Both the position numbers and the translations under genes were made by a program. Below are positions 7,690 through 20,030 of a stretch of DNA of 23,845 nt, in pieces. The stretch is from positions 1-23,845 of the IMG/VR virus record IMGVR_UViG_3300046167_000574; one strand, 5' to 3'. Position 1 is the stretch's first letter. Every line of letters starts with the position of its first letter. This DNA comes from a virus. Under the pieces are notes generated by a model. The model did not search any database. It was not told the origin of the DNA and saw only the letters and a program-made list of their open reading frames with translations.

Positions 7690-9974
7690 ATGGCTACTTC
7701 AGTACTAAGAACGCTCGCAATACGCTTGCGGATGAACTCAGCGGCCTTTCGTAAAGACGTTGACCAGGTAGACAAGCGCTTTAGAAAAATGACGTCGAGT
7801 ATGCGTCGTAGCTCTATGCAGTTCCAGAATAGCCTGGGACAGCTAGGAGTCACGCTTGCCAGCGGCTTTGGTATGGCGGCAGTCGCTAACGCAGCAGATG
7901 AAATGACCAACCTGCGTAACAAGATGAAAGCGACATTTGAGACAAGCCGTGAAGTCGCCATAGGTATGAATCAAATACGATCAATCGCTAAGGCATCTCG
8001 CTCAGACCTATCATCAGTCGGTACGCTTTATCAGCGTATTGCAGTATCTACAAAACACCTGGGAACAACGCAAAGAGAAGTAGCAGACGTTACTGAGGTC
8101 ATCACGAACTCATTCTTGATGTCAGGCACAACGGCATCAGAAGCGGCTAACTCAGCACGCCAATTTGCCCAGGGTTTAGCCAGTTCTGCTCTTAGGGGAG
8201 ATGAGTTCAGGAGCGTCAGCGAGAATAACGTCGTACTAACAAACATGCTGGCCGATGGTCTAAACATGACGGTCGGCGAGCTTCGTAAGTTTAGTCACGA
8301 GGGCGGTCTTACCGCAGAACGTATACTACCGATACTACGTGGCGAGCTAGAGGGAACACGGGAAGCCATCTCGAATATGGACGTGACACTTTCCCAGGCT
8401 AGAACATTATTCAACAACTCCTTTACCGAAATGGTTGACCGAGTCAACTCAGCGTTTAACGTCACCAATAAACTCGCAGTTGTAATTAAAACGCTTTCGG
8501 AAAACATACACATCGTAACCGTTGCCGCAGCAGGGTTAGCCAGCGTATTGATGGTCAACGTGGTTCGAGGGTTTCTCGCTTGGATTGCTGTGTCTACTTT
8601 CACAACTGTCACGGCGATTGGCGGCTTACTTAGCGCTGTCATTGGCTTAACGTCATTCTTAGTTCGCGGCTTTGTAGCCGGGTTAGCCGCAGCAACCAGC
8701 GCGATTGTTAGGTTTAGCATAGCGCTATTGGCTAACCCAATCGGCCTGATTGTGACCGGAGTTGTAGCGCTTGGCGCTGCTTTGGTTTACGCACAGGAAC
8801 GCTTTGCCATACTTGAAAACGGGCTGGCGCTCTTTGACAAGATGAAGACGATTGTGGGTGCCACAGTCGATGTCATAAAAGCTGAGTTTGAAAAAGCGCT
8901 TTTGAACATCGAAATCTTCTTTGCAGGTATTCGCAAGAAAATCGCCGACGTGCTGTTTGATCTAGGCGCGGACACTCTTGCCAACGGTATCCTGCCGGAT
9001 GAAGGCGTTGGCGTACTTGTCGCTCGAATGAACAGCGTAGCTGCTGCGTCAGAGGCCGCTAGTGCTCGCATGAAAGCAGCCTTTGCTGAGCCTTTCACTG
9101 TTATAAGTGGCGACGACGGTGCTTCTCCAGTTGACGCTATCAAAAACAAAGTAGCAGAAATGATGTCAGCTTTAGGTGTGGGCGATGAGGGCGAAGGCGG
9201 CGGCATGGGCGGTATGTTCACTGGCATTGTTGAGAGCTTCAACTCAATGGGCGATACCGTCATGACCAAGATGGCCGAGATGTTCCCCGGCCTAGTCAAG
9301 TTCTGGCAAGTGCTTAAAGGGGGCAACCCTGACCCAGTTGAGGCAGAAGCCGGAGCCGCAGAAGACGGTCCCATGTCGTGGGCTGAAAAATGGCAACTAG
9401 CACTTGAGAAGTTTCGGAGAAGCTTGGCAGTCGCTCAAGACAGGAGCTGGTGGTGCTATCGACAAGCTGAAAGAAAAGTATCGATCGCTTGATGACGTGC
9501 TGATGGCTGGAGCGCAGAAGTCTAAAAAGATTCGCTGCAATTCGCCGGGCTATCTTGCTGAAAGAAGCAATCATGCAAGGAAAGGCCTGCGATACTTAAA
9601 GCCTGGAACAGTGCTCCATTCCCCGCAAACCTGCCCTGGCGTTCTCATGAACCACAGCGCAGACCGGCTTGGTTATACGAGACATCATGAAAGGCCAGGC
9701 ACACGACGGCATGGATTCGTTACCGTCTACAGGTACATACATGCTTGAGAAAGGTGAGCGTGTTCTGTCGACTAGAGCTAACCGTGATCTGACAAGTTTC
9801 CTAGCTAATAATAACCAAGGTAGTAAAATGAAAGGGCCAGAGAGTGTCACGCTACAAGTTAACGGCGTGTCTGACCCAGACCTAGTGGTCAATGCTCTTG
9901 CTTCACGTAGGGGTGAGCTGGAAGCAATGATCCGGTCGATAAGCGCAGAGAATGTGCGCGTAGCCCCTTTCTAG
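7690..9974 (+). CDS. Tail tape measure protein (several frameshifts near the 3' end)
   Basis: The tape measure sets tail length and is ejected with the DNA. The N-terminal part shows the tape-measure N-terminal domain: SSVGTLYQRIAVSTKHLG, the GDEFRSVSENN block and LRKFSHEGGLTAERIL. Hydrophobic helices lie in roughly residues 275-365 (codons around 8510-8785). The continuous frame runs to 9492. After that, single extra bases near 9409, 9535, 9586, 9634 and 9650 must be removed to keep the frame. The restored end reads ALESFGEAWQSLKTGAG, KAWNSAPFPANLPGVLM TTAQTGLV and GQAHDGMDSLPSTGTYMLEKGERV, a typical tape-measure C-terminus. Predicted length is about 759 aa, which implies a moderately short tail. 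Confidence 0.9.
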
Positions 9975-9983
9975 GAGTAGAAA

Positions 9984-10556
9984 ATGATCACAATACCTAA
10001 CAGTGTTAGTACGGCGTTAGCGGCCAGCACCTACAGGACTTCACTGCTGGTGCATCTTCCTGGAGTTGGTTTCAAAATCACCGACAACCACAAGCCTATT
10101 ACCTACAACTCTACGACCTATACGACGTCTGACGAGATTGTATTGAAGACCAGCAACGTCAACAGGACAACAGACTATAGCAGCTAATAGCTACACGCTA
10201 ACTTTTGCTGGCGCAGACAAATCGGCATACCAGGAATACACCAATAGCGGTACTGACTACGTTAGGCACGTCGGCAAGACAGGCACTCTCTACCTCGCGT
10301 TTCTCGATGACAACTACGAGTTGTTGGATTCTGGAAGCGTCATAGAGCTGTATACCGGCGTAGTTCGATACCTGGGAGCTCAATGAGACAGCAACGACTA
10401 GTGAGTTCTCAGTCAAGTTATCAAGCCACTGGGCCACCGTTTGAAGTGACCAACGGTCGCTATACGAACAGCAGCAGTCAGCAGGAGTACTACGCAGGAG
10501 ACGAGATCTTCAAGTACTCCCATCAAGAGAAATTACCGATTAAATGGGGTAGCTAG
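9984..10556 (+). CDS. Tail tip adaptor / minor tail protein, DUF2163-like (three frameshifts)
   Basis: The reconstructed product has about 189 aa and lies between the tape measure and the J-like tip protein, where lambda L-like hub adaptors are found. The frame breaks at about 10175-10182, at GGG 10374-10376 and at GGG 10431-10433, each needing loss of one base. The restored text contains YRTSLLVHLPG, NSYTLTFAGADKSAYQEY, VVRYLELNETATTSEF and SSHWPPFEVTNGRYTN, ending SHQEKLPIKWGS. The assignment rests on the pattern of the end region (SQQxYYAGDxxF ... WG) and on position; I have not matched it to a database. No cysteine cluster like that of lambda gpL is visible. Confidence 0.62.
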
Positions 10557-10557
10557 T

Positions 10558-13500
10558 ATGGTTTGGGGCATTATTGCAGCAGTAATCGCGGTCGTTGCTT
10601 CCGCTGGCGTGTACTACCAGCAGAAGAAGATGGAAGCCCAGGCGGCCAAGCAAGCACAGGAAGCTAAAGCCGTACAAGTTAGCGGCCACGACAGTAACCG
10701 TGGTCTGTATACCGTCTATGGTCAGACGCTTGTCGGCTCTACTATTGTGTGGAAGCAAGTTAGCGATAAAGAGGCTAGGATTACACAAAGCGGCTTTACC
10801 ACGATCTCTGCCGCTACTGGTTCCGAGCTAACAACTAACAAAGACCACAAAAACAATAGATGGCTGTACCGCGCTGTTACCTTATGTAACGGACCTGTTA
10901 CCGACATTACCAACGTAACGATTGATGACGAGGGCTACCGATCCCCACGCTTTACTAACAAAACCAATAAACACTTCGCTACTACATACAGTCTCGGCCC
11001 TACAGCCGGACAAAACTTTTCGGCACTACGAACCGCTTACTCGTCTGACTTTTACGGATGGGCCAGTGACGCCACGGGTAAAGGCGTCGCCTACGCAATG
11101 GAGCGACTCTATCTAGACAAAGACAAACCAGCCTATCAGGGCGAGCCGCAGACAAGGTACAGGATAAAAGGCCGCGCGCTGTATGACCCCAGAAAAGACT
11201 CTACATCGTCAGCCTACAACTCTAACTTAGGCACTAGCTCGCATCGAGCTGACACAGCTACAACCTGGGAATACTCAGACAACCCCGTCCTAGCGCTTTT
11301 GGATTACATGCGTTCGGGAGAGTATGGCAGAGGCCTAGACCTGTCAGTGATCGATATCGACAGCATCGCTACGTCGGCTGATAAGTGCGACGTCTTGGTC
11401 GATATTCCACAGCGGCTGGCTAATGATACGGGCTCAGTAGTCACCTACTATGACCCAGAGACCGGCGAAACCTATATCGTCACCGTCAACGGTGATTACC
11501 CGTACTATCGCGCCGATCAACAAACCACAGGGACCAACGCCAACAAGCAACGACGCTTTAGAATTAACATGGCGGTCGATCCTTCCAAGGAGATACTCGA
11601 CAACATTCAAGAAATCTTGAACGTGTTTAGAGGAAACCTTAGCTACGCAAACGGCACTTACTTTGTGCATATGGCCGACGTTGCTAGTCCAGTACTTACG
11701 CTTAATGATGACGACATTATAGGCGGGTTGAAGATAGCCAACGGCGACCGCTCACAGCGGATGAACCGGGCTACAGTTAAGTTTATTAACCAGGCTAAAC
11801 AATACAAGACGGACCAAGTGAGCTGGCCGAGCTTAGACAGCAACGAAGACGGAGGCCTGTACGCGACCTACCTGGCGCAAGATGAAGACGAGAAGCTGCA
11901 CCGGACATTTACGATTAAGGGTTGTACCGACTTTTACCAGGCACAAGACACGGCTGAGTTCTTAGTACGCGACAGTCGTTCTAATCTCTCGGTTAGCGGC
12001 ACATTTGGAAGCCGCTGTTTTGGTCTTATACCTGGTGATGTTGTAGCGCTTGATTACGATAGTTCTGGGTTTAGCGGAAAGTACTTCAGAGTCATACAGA
12101 CACAGGTCGACCTAGTGTCGATGAATGTAGGGCTACAGCTTAAAGAGTACGACAGCTCCGTCTACACCTGGAACACCAGTCGAGGTAACGAACCACTAGG
12201 TTTGTCCTGGCAGGAAGAAGTCGTAAACGCTGATCCGACAAACCTAACAATTGGGACAATTGCGACAAACACTAGAACGAGAGCTGACGGCTCTACTGCT
12301 CTGACCTTAACTGTTCCTTTCTCTGATGTGCCGGAAGCCGCGCAATATGTAGAGATAAGCTGGGCCATCAACAACACCAACGACTACAACACGCAGCTTG
12401 TTTTTGACACAGAGAGCCAGACGCAAACTGAGGTAGCGATAGAGCGTGACGGTGAGACTTACGCGATACGGGCTCGTTATTTTGCCACGAACAGCTACGG
12501 CACTCTAATACCGTCAGCTTACACAGAAACAACACACGCAGTAGCGAGTCTGAGCGGAACTAAGCTTGATGGTATAGAGACCGGCGCAACACAAAACACA
12601 GGTGACCTGGCTGACCTCGACACAGTAGACACAGATCAGATAGAAAATGAAGCCGTAAGCATTTTAAAGATCGCCAACACGCTTGAGACAACAAACTTCA
12701 GCACCACTAACGGAACAGGCTGGCAAATAAAGACAGACGGCACAGCTACGTTTAATGACGTAAATGTCAGGGGCGAAGTAGTCGCGACACAGCTTAACGT
12801 ACAAGACGCAACAATATCGGGAAGCCTTAGAGCAAATGAGCTATCAGACGGCATTGTAAAAATAACTAGCGTTTCACAAGAAGTTTGGAACGAGATTGAA
12901 AGTCGCGTCGGGTCAACAACAGGAAGCACTGGGTTTTTTGAGTCTGCATCAGGAAACCTTACAGGTGGCGACTTAACGCTTACCACGGCATCGACGAAGG
13001 CTCACGCGGCAGGCCAAACTGTATATTTTGAGTTTGACGCTGTTTACTTTTGGTCTAGTGCTACCAGCGTCAGCGGTGACGATCTGTTACTAGACGTGAA
13101 ATTTCAACACAGTACCGACAACGTCACGTACACAACCGCCAACACCACACAAATAACCATTGAGCGTCATAACTACTTTAACGGTTTTATGTATGACATT
13201 GATGAGAGCGTGCAGTATCAGCTAACGGGCTTGGCCGCTGGCAATTACTATTTCCGCGTATCACTTGAGCCTGTAGGTGCAACTCCCAACGCCTTCTCTA
13301 TAGCGTACCTTGGTGTCCCTGTAACCTTTGAAGTCAATGAAATCGGCACAGGTACAGTTGCGACTGGTGGTAACGCTGATTTGTTAGACAACATCGACAG
13401 CACAGGCTTCTTACGTCTAGGCAGTAGCGGCTCAACGATAGATAACACGGCATACGGCAATCAGACCTTCACGGGTGACGTAACCGTGACAGGGAGCTTA

Positions 13501-16500
13501 ATTCTGCAAGGGAGCATCGACCAGTACAGCGTCACAGACTTGAACGTAACCGACAAGACGATAACCGTTAACAGTGGAAACACTCAGTCACTTAGCGACG
13601 GCGCGGGTCTTATTGTAGATCGCGGCACTGCGGCAGATGCGTCTATTCTGTGGGATGAGACAGACGATCAGTTTGATTTTAGCCACGACGTAACTGCACC
13701 AAACTTAACCATAGGCAACTGGGACGCGGCGTACACCTACAGCCAAGTCGGACACCTTCCTCTCAGTGGCGGTGCGCTCACTGGCAACTTAACGATACCA
13801 GTTAGTAATAAGCTGTATTTTGGAGGAAACAACCACACCTACATAACTGAAGATACTGATGACCGTCTGCGCTTTTTCACGGGCGGCGCGGAGTTTATGC
13901 GCTTTACCGAAAGCACCGCGGATACAATAAATTTTTATCAAAAGATAGCTCAGACGCCTCCAGCAAATACCAACGAATCGTGGAAATTAACGGTTTCTGA
14001 CAACATCGCAAATCAGATATTTACTGCAATGTTGCTTGACTACAATATAAGCGGCTCTGATGCAATAGTAGGAGCAGACCGAGCCCACAAAGGCTTCGTT
14101 ATTGACGTAGATAGCAGTGCTACAGGCGGTACTACAAGTGACGAACATAGGGTGTATGGTCAACAGATAAACGTCAGGTGTACTGGTGACAGTGATATCA
14201 TTTACGGACTTCACAATGTTGCAGAAGCACAGCAAACAGCAGGTACAGTAAGCCATTTATACGGCGTTTACAGTGAGGCGAGGGGAGACGTAACCTCTGG
14301 AACTCTGAGCAATCAATATGCTGTCTATGGGTACTCAAGTTTAGGTAGCGCCACTGGCTCTATCATAAGTAATGCGTATGGCGGTTTTTTCAAAGTAATA
14401 TCTTTAGGCGCGCAAGACTCAAACGTCAATAAGATGACTGGTGTTTATGCCGAGGTTGAAGTTGACGCCTCTAGCGCAAGCACTGCCGTCTCAACCGCTA
14501 TGTGTGTGGAAGCACAGTTCGACAACGATAGTGCTGGCGATGTCACCATAACCAATGGCTATCTGTTTTATGGTAACTATGCGGGAACATTACCAACAAC
14601 AGCTTGGGGCGTGTACATCGCTGACACTGTTCCGAATAGGTTTAACGGCAGTATTGAGACAGGTCTTGGATCTACAACTACAGCGTCGTATGGGTTTAAT
14701 GGCGACATAAATACAGGAATGTACTCGCCAGCTAACCACGAGGTCGCCTTTCTTGCGAATGGACAGCAGAAGCTCAAAGTCTCGGGAACAGGCATCGACG
14801 TAACTGGCACAGGTACTTTTACAACTGCGGACAACAGCGCACAAGTTACGCTTATCTCTACAGACACAGATGCCTTGGCGGGGCCACAACTTAATCTTTG
14901 GAGAAACTCAGGCACTGGGACAAACGGTGACTTGATTGGTCAAATTACGTTCACAGGTGAAGACACGGTTGGTTCTACAAATACGTTTGCAACTATTTAT
15001 GGCGTAGCAGACCAAACAAACAACGGCGCTGAAGACGGCTCTATTCACTTCCAAACGCTTATCAATGGCGTTTTAGCAGATAGGTTTGAAATTAATAGTG
15101 CTGGGAATTCTGTGTTTACTGGCAATGTTGGTATTCAACAATAGCAGTCCAAACGCACCTTTAGAAGTTTCTGGTGCGGCAACGACTAGCACGGACATTG
15201 CACACTTTTCAAACAGCAACGGAGTGCAGAAGGCTGTAATTGGTATAGATGGTCAAGGTGATGGTCAAATCACTTTGATAGACGCAGCAAATAATACTGA
15301 TGTGCTTTTCACAGCTGGTGGCGTTTCCTACATTAACACCGGAGGAAATTTTGGTGTTGGCACTAGCAGTCCACAAGCTCTGACGCACATATACACTGAA
15401 TCTGGAATCAACACAGCAGACACACTGCTTAAGCTGACAAACGTGGCTAACACTGCGCGTTATGTAGGTTTCCAAGCTCAACGTGATAACGCTTCTGGAC
15501 AAGGGTTGAATGTCTTAATCACGAAGACAGACGCTTCCGTTGTTAATGCTCTAACAATAGACACTTCTTCCAATGTTGGAATTGGAGATTCTAACCCCGC
15601 AGAAAAATTAACAGTTGCAGGAAACATTCTTTTAAACGCCTCAAACGCCCAAATAAACATTAAATCTGGCGTAGGAACAACGAGCGGTGCCGTCAACTGG
15701 ACGTTTAACACTACAGGAACAGATTACGCATCTATAAAGCTACCATACGCTACAAGAGCCACAACTGGGCTTCACATAGATTCGGGCTACCCAATAACCA
15801 TTGATTGCAGCACCAGAATTAACTTCGCTGTGTCAGGAAACACACGATTTCGCATCACTAATACAGCTTTTGAAGTAGGCACGACTCCCATAATTGATTT
15901 GAATAGGAATCTAACCAACATAGGCACGATTTCGAGTCAGGCTATCTCTAGCGTTGGTAACGCCACTATTTCGAACCCGTCGGCTGGTGCGAGCATAACT
16001 CTGAGAAGAACGGATGTTAATACAAGCGGTATATTTCTCGTAGGAAGTAGTTTCAGCTACATAGGAACAACATCGAATAAGCCGTTTCACCTCTATCAAA
16101 ATAATGCTTCTGCGTTACAAATTGATACCAGCAAAAACGCAACCTTCGCAGGCAATATTTCGAGTGGGGATATCACCAGCACAGGCACTGGAACTTTTGG
16201 CACGCAGGTCGCCCTTGCAAAACAAGGAACTGCAACCTCATCAAGCGCGCAATTTAGTTCAGCATCAGTGGTATTTGAAGCAAGCGGATGGGATGTAAAC
16301 AATGCTTTCGCACGAACTGGTCGCTGGACGATCAAAAATGTACCAACAGCGAGTAATTTCCCAGATTTTGATCTTAATTTTTATGAAGAAGGTAATGGCT
16401 TAAAATTTCAATTGCACGGCAGAGGATCGAATACTTATGTAGATCCTTTAGCCGCATCGTTTTATGGCGATGTAAATATCAATGCTTATAGCGCCAGTTC

Positions 16501-18430
16501 AAGTGATGGTGGTGATGGAAATTTAACTGTAGCAGGCACAGGCGCGTTCTCTGGCAAGCTGACTATAAGCAATGGTAATTACGCGAACCATTTAGAGCTT
16601 GTTCGTGGTAGCGATACGCTATACCTCACACCAAGTGGCGGTCAGTTACTTACTAACGGTGGACTGTCACCCGCCGTAACAAACCAATATGCCCTTGGTC
16701 GAACTGATAAGTATTGGCAAGATTTATGGCTAGGCACCTCGCTAAAAATGGGCGGCACTACTGTCATTAACGCTAGTCGCAACCTAATCAACATCGGCAC
16801 TATCTCTAGTGGGGCCATTACTAGCAGTGGAACGATAACGACAAGCGGCAGTTTTGTCGGCGTTAACGCTATCGTAGACAATGTTATTGCCAAGACATCA
16901 GGCGGCAATATCTTATTTAAAACAAATGGCGGCTCGTCTATTGCTAGGTTTAATAATAACCAAAGTGCTGATTTCTTTGGCGCGATTAATAGCAGTGGGC
17001 TAATTAAAGGAACAAGGTCGATAACGTCTGCCGATGTTGATTACTTGCGTTTGCAGATGTCGTCGTGGTCACAACACGCGGGTTACCTAAAGAGTCTCGT
17101 TTGGCATGACGGCGCAAACAATATTGCAGGCATTGGGGCAGAATACGACCAAAGCAAAACCAATATACATTTTCACAGCCAATACAACGCCGGTTACAAG
17201 GGAACGAGCGTTAAGACGTTCAGCGTGTTCGGCAACGGTAACGTAGACGTTTTGGGTACTACTTTATCCGTAGGCAATTCTACGGGGGGTAATCAATTCT
17301 TTAAAAGACCAAGTGCAAATTATATTTTTGCAGATCAGACAGGCGGCTATCTAGTTTTCGGAACTAACGGGTTAAGCACAAGCCTATCGAATGCGTCACT
17401 AACGCTTGATGCCTCTAAAAATGCAACGTTTGGAGGCACCATCAATAGCGGGGCTATCACCAGCAGTGGGATAGTTGATGCCCCCTATTTTATTGGAGGC
17501 TCAGGGGCATACAGAGTTAAGTTTTCGGTTTGGACTGGCACTACATACGGTATAGGCATGAAAACCGGCTTTACCTACGGTGGTCTCGGAAATCAATACG
17601 CAATGTGCTTTCAGATGAATTCTACCGCTACTCGTGGTTGGTGGTGGGGCAATAATATCCAAACAGATGCCCAAGGCGCGATGGCGCTTACAACAGAGGG
17701 CAAGATGACAGTAAGCCACTCAATGCGGCTTGGATATGGCGCCAATGACACCACAACCCCCGGAGCGACTCATGCTTTAGATGTCAGCGGGTCTATCTAT
17801 GCTTCGAGTGATATTTATGCGGATGGCGGAAACCTAATCATAGGCGATGACGCATTTAGTAATGATGGCAACTATGTTGGCCTTAAAACCTCGGCAATGA
17901 CTGGTGCTTACGACTACATGATTATTTCTGCGCCGAACGACGGCAATACCTATATAAGCGCTAAAAATGGCAACTCTGTTTATATTCGCGGCGGCGGTAA
18001 CTTGGCTTCCAACGAAATACGAGTTCCTGACAGCACGTTTATTCAGGTAGATACAAACAACTTTAATGTTGAAGGAAACATTACTGCGTTTCACTCTTCA
18101 GATGAATCGCTAAAAGAAAACATACGCGTCATTGATAGCCCCATTGAGAAAATTAAACAGATACGAGGCGTCTATTTTGATTGGACTGACGACTACATCA
18201 AACAACAGTCAGGCGATGGTCAGATTGACATTCGTAAATCCGACATAGGTGTTATAGCGCAAGACGTACAGCCCGTACTAGATGAGGTTGTCACTACCCG
18301 CAAAGATGGGACGATGGCCGTCAGATATGAAAAAATGATCGCGCTTTGTATTGAGGCGATCAAAGACCAGCAAGACCAAATCGATTTACTTAAAGATATC
18401 ATTGAGGATATGAAAAATGGCAATAACTAA
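10558..18430 (+). CDS. Giant tail tip/fibre protein: J-like N-terminus, repetitive fibre and C-terminal S74 chaperone
   Basis: Two long frames (10558-15144 and up to 18430) meet at 15134-15135. Removing one T there gives FTGNVGINNSSPNAPLEVSG and a single protein of about 2,623 aa. The start has a hydrophobic segment (IIAAVIAVVASAGVYY), then a J/tip attachment-like region (GRGLDLSVID, DIIGGLKIANGDRSQR). A Fn3-like stretch and a coiled-coil or beta-helical fibre with GNVGI- and SSGAITSSG-type repeats follow. The end is a peptidase S74 intramolecular chaperone with HSSDESLKENIRVI at about 18090-18130, then GVIAQDVQPVLDEVV and a coiled coil; the conserved Ser is where the domain is normally cut off. 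It would form the trimeric central fibre and bind the host surface. If the break is real, a 1,528-aa tip protein and an orphan fibre remain. Confidence 0.86.
15896..17475 (+). repeat. Diverged repeats in the tail fibre coding sequence
   Basis: At least four related units occur at about 15896-15960, 16124-16190, 16771-16840 and 17405-17475. Each encodes variants of NLTNIGTISSGAITSSG or NATFAGNISSGDITSTG. DNA similarity is visible between 16796-16832 and 17435-17471. These are likely stalk repeats and possible sites of recombination between fibres. Confidence 0.7.
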
Positions 18431-18683
18431 CACGCGAACAGTTCAACGATGCGAAGTTTACCCACCGATGAGTGCTGACGATCATCCGACTGTGATGGTC
18501 GTTTACACGCACACTTTCGACGACACAGATGACGCAGAGCTTCCAGTCACCACAGACAAGGTTGTTCACTTAACGCGGTACGTTGTGACTATGGATGAAG
18601 ATGGTACAGAAACTTCTACGGCTACAGACATGACCAGTCACGACCAGGTGGTTCAAGACATTGCGGCGGCTGTTTGGAGCTAA
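18417..18683 (+). CDS. Small conserved-type phage tail protein, function unknown
   Basis: The product has 88 aa and is rich in Asp and Thr, with no membrane segment or cysteine motif (one Cys). The ATG lies inside the last codons of the fibre gene (overlap of 14 bases), which suggests coupled translation. The sequence RTVQRCEVYPPMSADDHPTVMVVYTH and the final QVVQDIAAAVWS suggest a beta-rich small protein. It may be a fibre accessory or assembly protein because it lies between two fibre genes. I do not recognise a family. Confidence 0.7.
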   Translation: MAITNTRTVQRCEVYPPMSADDHPTVMVVYTHTFDDTDDAELPVTTDKVVHLTRYVVTMDEDGTETSTATDMTSHDQVVQDIAAAVWS

Positions 18684-18686
18684 TTC

Positions 18687-19985
18687 ATGGCTAACCATAC
18701 TGTTAGTATATTTGCGGATGCGGAAAACTCTGAAATTTCCGTATTGAACGGAGGCAGCAGCGGTAGTCCCATCCTTTTACAGGTTGGGGATACGTTGACT
18801 GTGCAGCACACGTTCGGCTCAAATGTATCTGGCAGTATTCCCGTCCAGTACTGGGACGCAACGCACTGGACCAGCGCTAGTACTGTATATATTGCGAGAG
18901 GTTCATCAGCAGTAAAGACGGTCAAGACTGGTGCAACGCTAAACACCACTGACACAATAAGCGCAACGCAGACCGGCTACACGACCGGCTTAATTTACGT
19001 CAAGATCGTAAGCAGTGTTGATACTACACCGAACGATTTTGCTGGGTCGCTTTCGGGTGTTACAGGCGCGGTGCCTGGTCAAGAGTACCTATTAGGAAAC
19101 TTTGGCATAGGAGGTATAAACACCAGCGTAACTATGAGCGTCAGTGGTACAGCCGCCCCAGAAAGCCGTATAGGAACGCAGGGCACTAAAAGCGCCAGCT
19201 CCAAAACGGTCAACAACGGCACAACCGTGTACATCTGGGGAACAGCACCATCAACCTATAACAGCTCATCTACGGCGTCGGTCACCATAGGCAGTATGAC
19301 TCGGTCTGTGACACTTACCACCCCGGCTGATCCCGCCACAGGAACGCGCATACCGTTCACACCATCAAGCGGAACAGTAAGCCTAGATGATGTACGGAGC
19401 TTTTTTGGACCTAAAACCGGCAGTGCTTCTATGTCCAACTACTATCGGGGAGGCTCCTATGTCATCGGCACAACAACAGGTAGCCCAAACAACTCCGGTG
19501 TCCCGGCCTCGGGAACTATCCAGCTCGACGACTTCTACAACTCGTTTACCACTATGTATTTTTCTACACCACCAAGTAACAAAAGCGAGTTTATAGTTAC
19601 TACAAGCTCGTCCGGTACGGCTAACTTTAACTGGAATCGCACTGCGGATTGGGAAGTAGGGTTTGGGCCTGACATGGAGGACGGCGTCGATTACCGAATC
19701 ACACACACCACAACTCAATACTCTGGGTACGCAGGAAGCATAGCTACCTACAGTTTAAGCTTCGGCGGGGTCACTAGAGACCTAAAGGTGGCTTCAAACC
19801 AAAGCGCACACACGTTCGCCTATGTGGCTAACAACGCAAACGCTATAAGCGTGACAGTGACCGCAAACGCCTCCACCGAGTACTTTATAATCGGCAAGAT
19901 AGACTTGCAGATAAGGCACAAAGAACAAACGTCGTACACAGCAACTGAGACCTTTTACTACTACGTGACAATCTATGGCCCGTAA
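18687..19985 (+). CDS. Fibre-like tail protein with Ig-like beta domains
   Basis: The 432-aa product is rich in Ser, Thr, Gly and Asn and lacks Lys-rich or membrane segments, as seen in tail spike, fibre or decoration proteins. The middle holds GTVSLDDVRSFFGPKTG ... SMSNYYRGGSYV, and a second short version, SGTIQLDDFYNSF, comes about 30 residues later. Such SLxDV-FFG / YYRGG motifs are common in phage structural proteins near the tail tip. The last 130 residues (FSTPPSNKSEFIVTTSS onward) look like one more beta-sandwich. GGAG lies 8 bases before the ATG. A role in host binding is inferred from composition and position. Confidence 0.7.
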   Translation: MANHTVSIFADAENSEISVLNGGSSGSPILLQVGDTLTVQHTFGSNVSGSIPVQYWDATHWTSASTVYIARGSSAVKTVKTGATLNTTDTISATQTGYTTGLIYVKIVSSVDTTPNDFAGSLSGVTGAVPGQEYLLGNFGIGGINTSVTMSVSGTAAPESRIGTQGTKSASSKTVNNGTTVYIWGTAPSTYNSSSTASVTIGSMTRSVTLTTPADPATGTRIPFTPSSGTVSLDDVRSFFGPKTGSASMSNYYRGGSYVIGTTTGSPNNSGVPASGTIQLDDFYNSFTTMYFSTPPSNKSEFIVTTSSSGTANFNWNRTADWEVGFGPDMEDGVDYRITHTTTQYSGYAGSIATYSLSFGGVTRDLKVASNQSAHTFAYVANNANAISVTVTANASTEYFIIGKIDLQIRHKEQTSYTATETFYYYVTIYGP

Positions 19986-20010
19986 ACTATAGTGATCAGC
20001 TATATACAGT
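19983..20010 (+). promoter_or_regulatory. Weak candidate promoter before the small gene at 20031
   Basis: TAAACT (19983-19988), a 16-base spacer and TACAGT (20005-20010) make a poor sigma70-type match; TATATA at 20001 is an alternative -10. It shares AACTATAGTG with the clearer promoter at 21605. A terminator lies downstream at 20258, so an independent unit makes sense. Confidence 0.4.
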
Positions 20011-20030
20011 AACCTTATAAGGAGGGGATT

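Noticed and set aside
8787-9374. Long minus-strand frame of 195 codons
   Set aside because: It is a shadow of the tape measure gene, low in complexity (Ser/Pro/Ala), with no binding site or neighbours on that strand.
9404-9748. Separate small gene after the tape measure
   Set aside because: Its first 40 residues and the later KAWNSAPFP/AHDGMDSLP parts in other frames together form a normal tape measure C-terminus.
1441-10433. Programmed frameshifts at every break
   Set aside because: Only 6836-6842 has a proper slippery heptamer and goes -1. The others are +1, in plain homopolymers, in genes not known for frameshifting.
15896-17475. CRISPR array
   Set aside because: The repeats are diverged, in frame and of coding type, with no even spacers and no cas genes.
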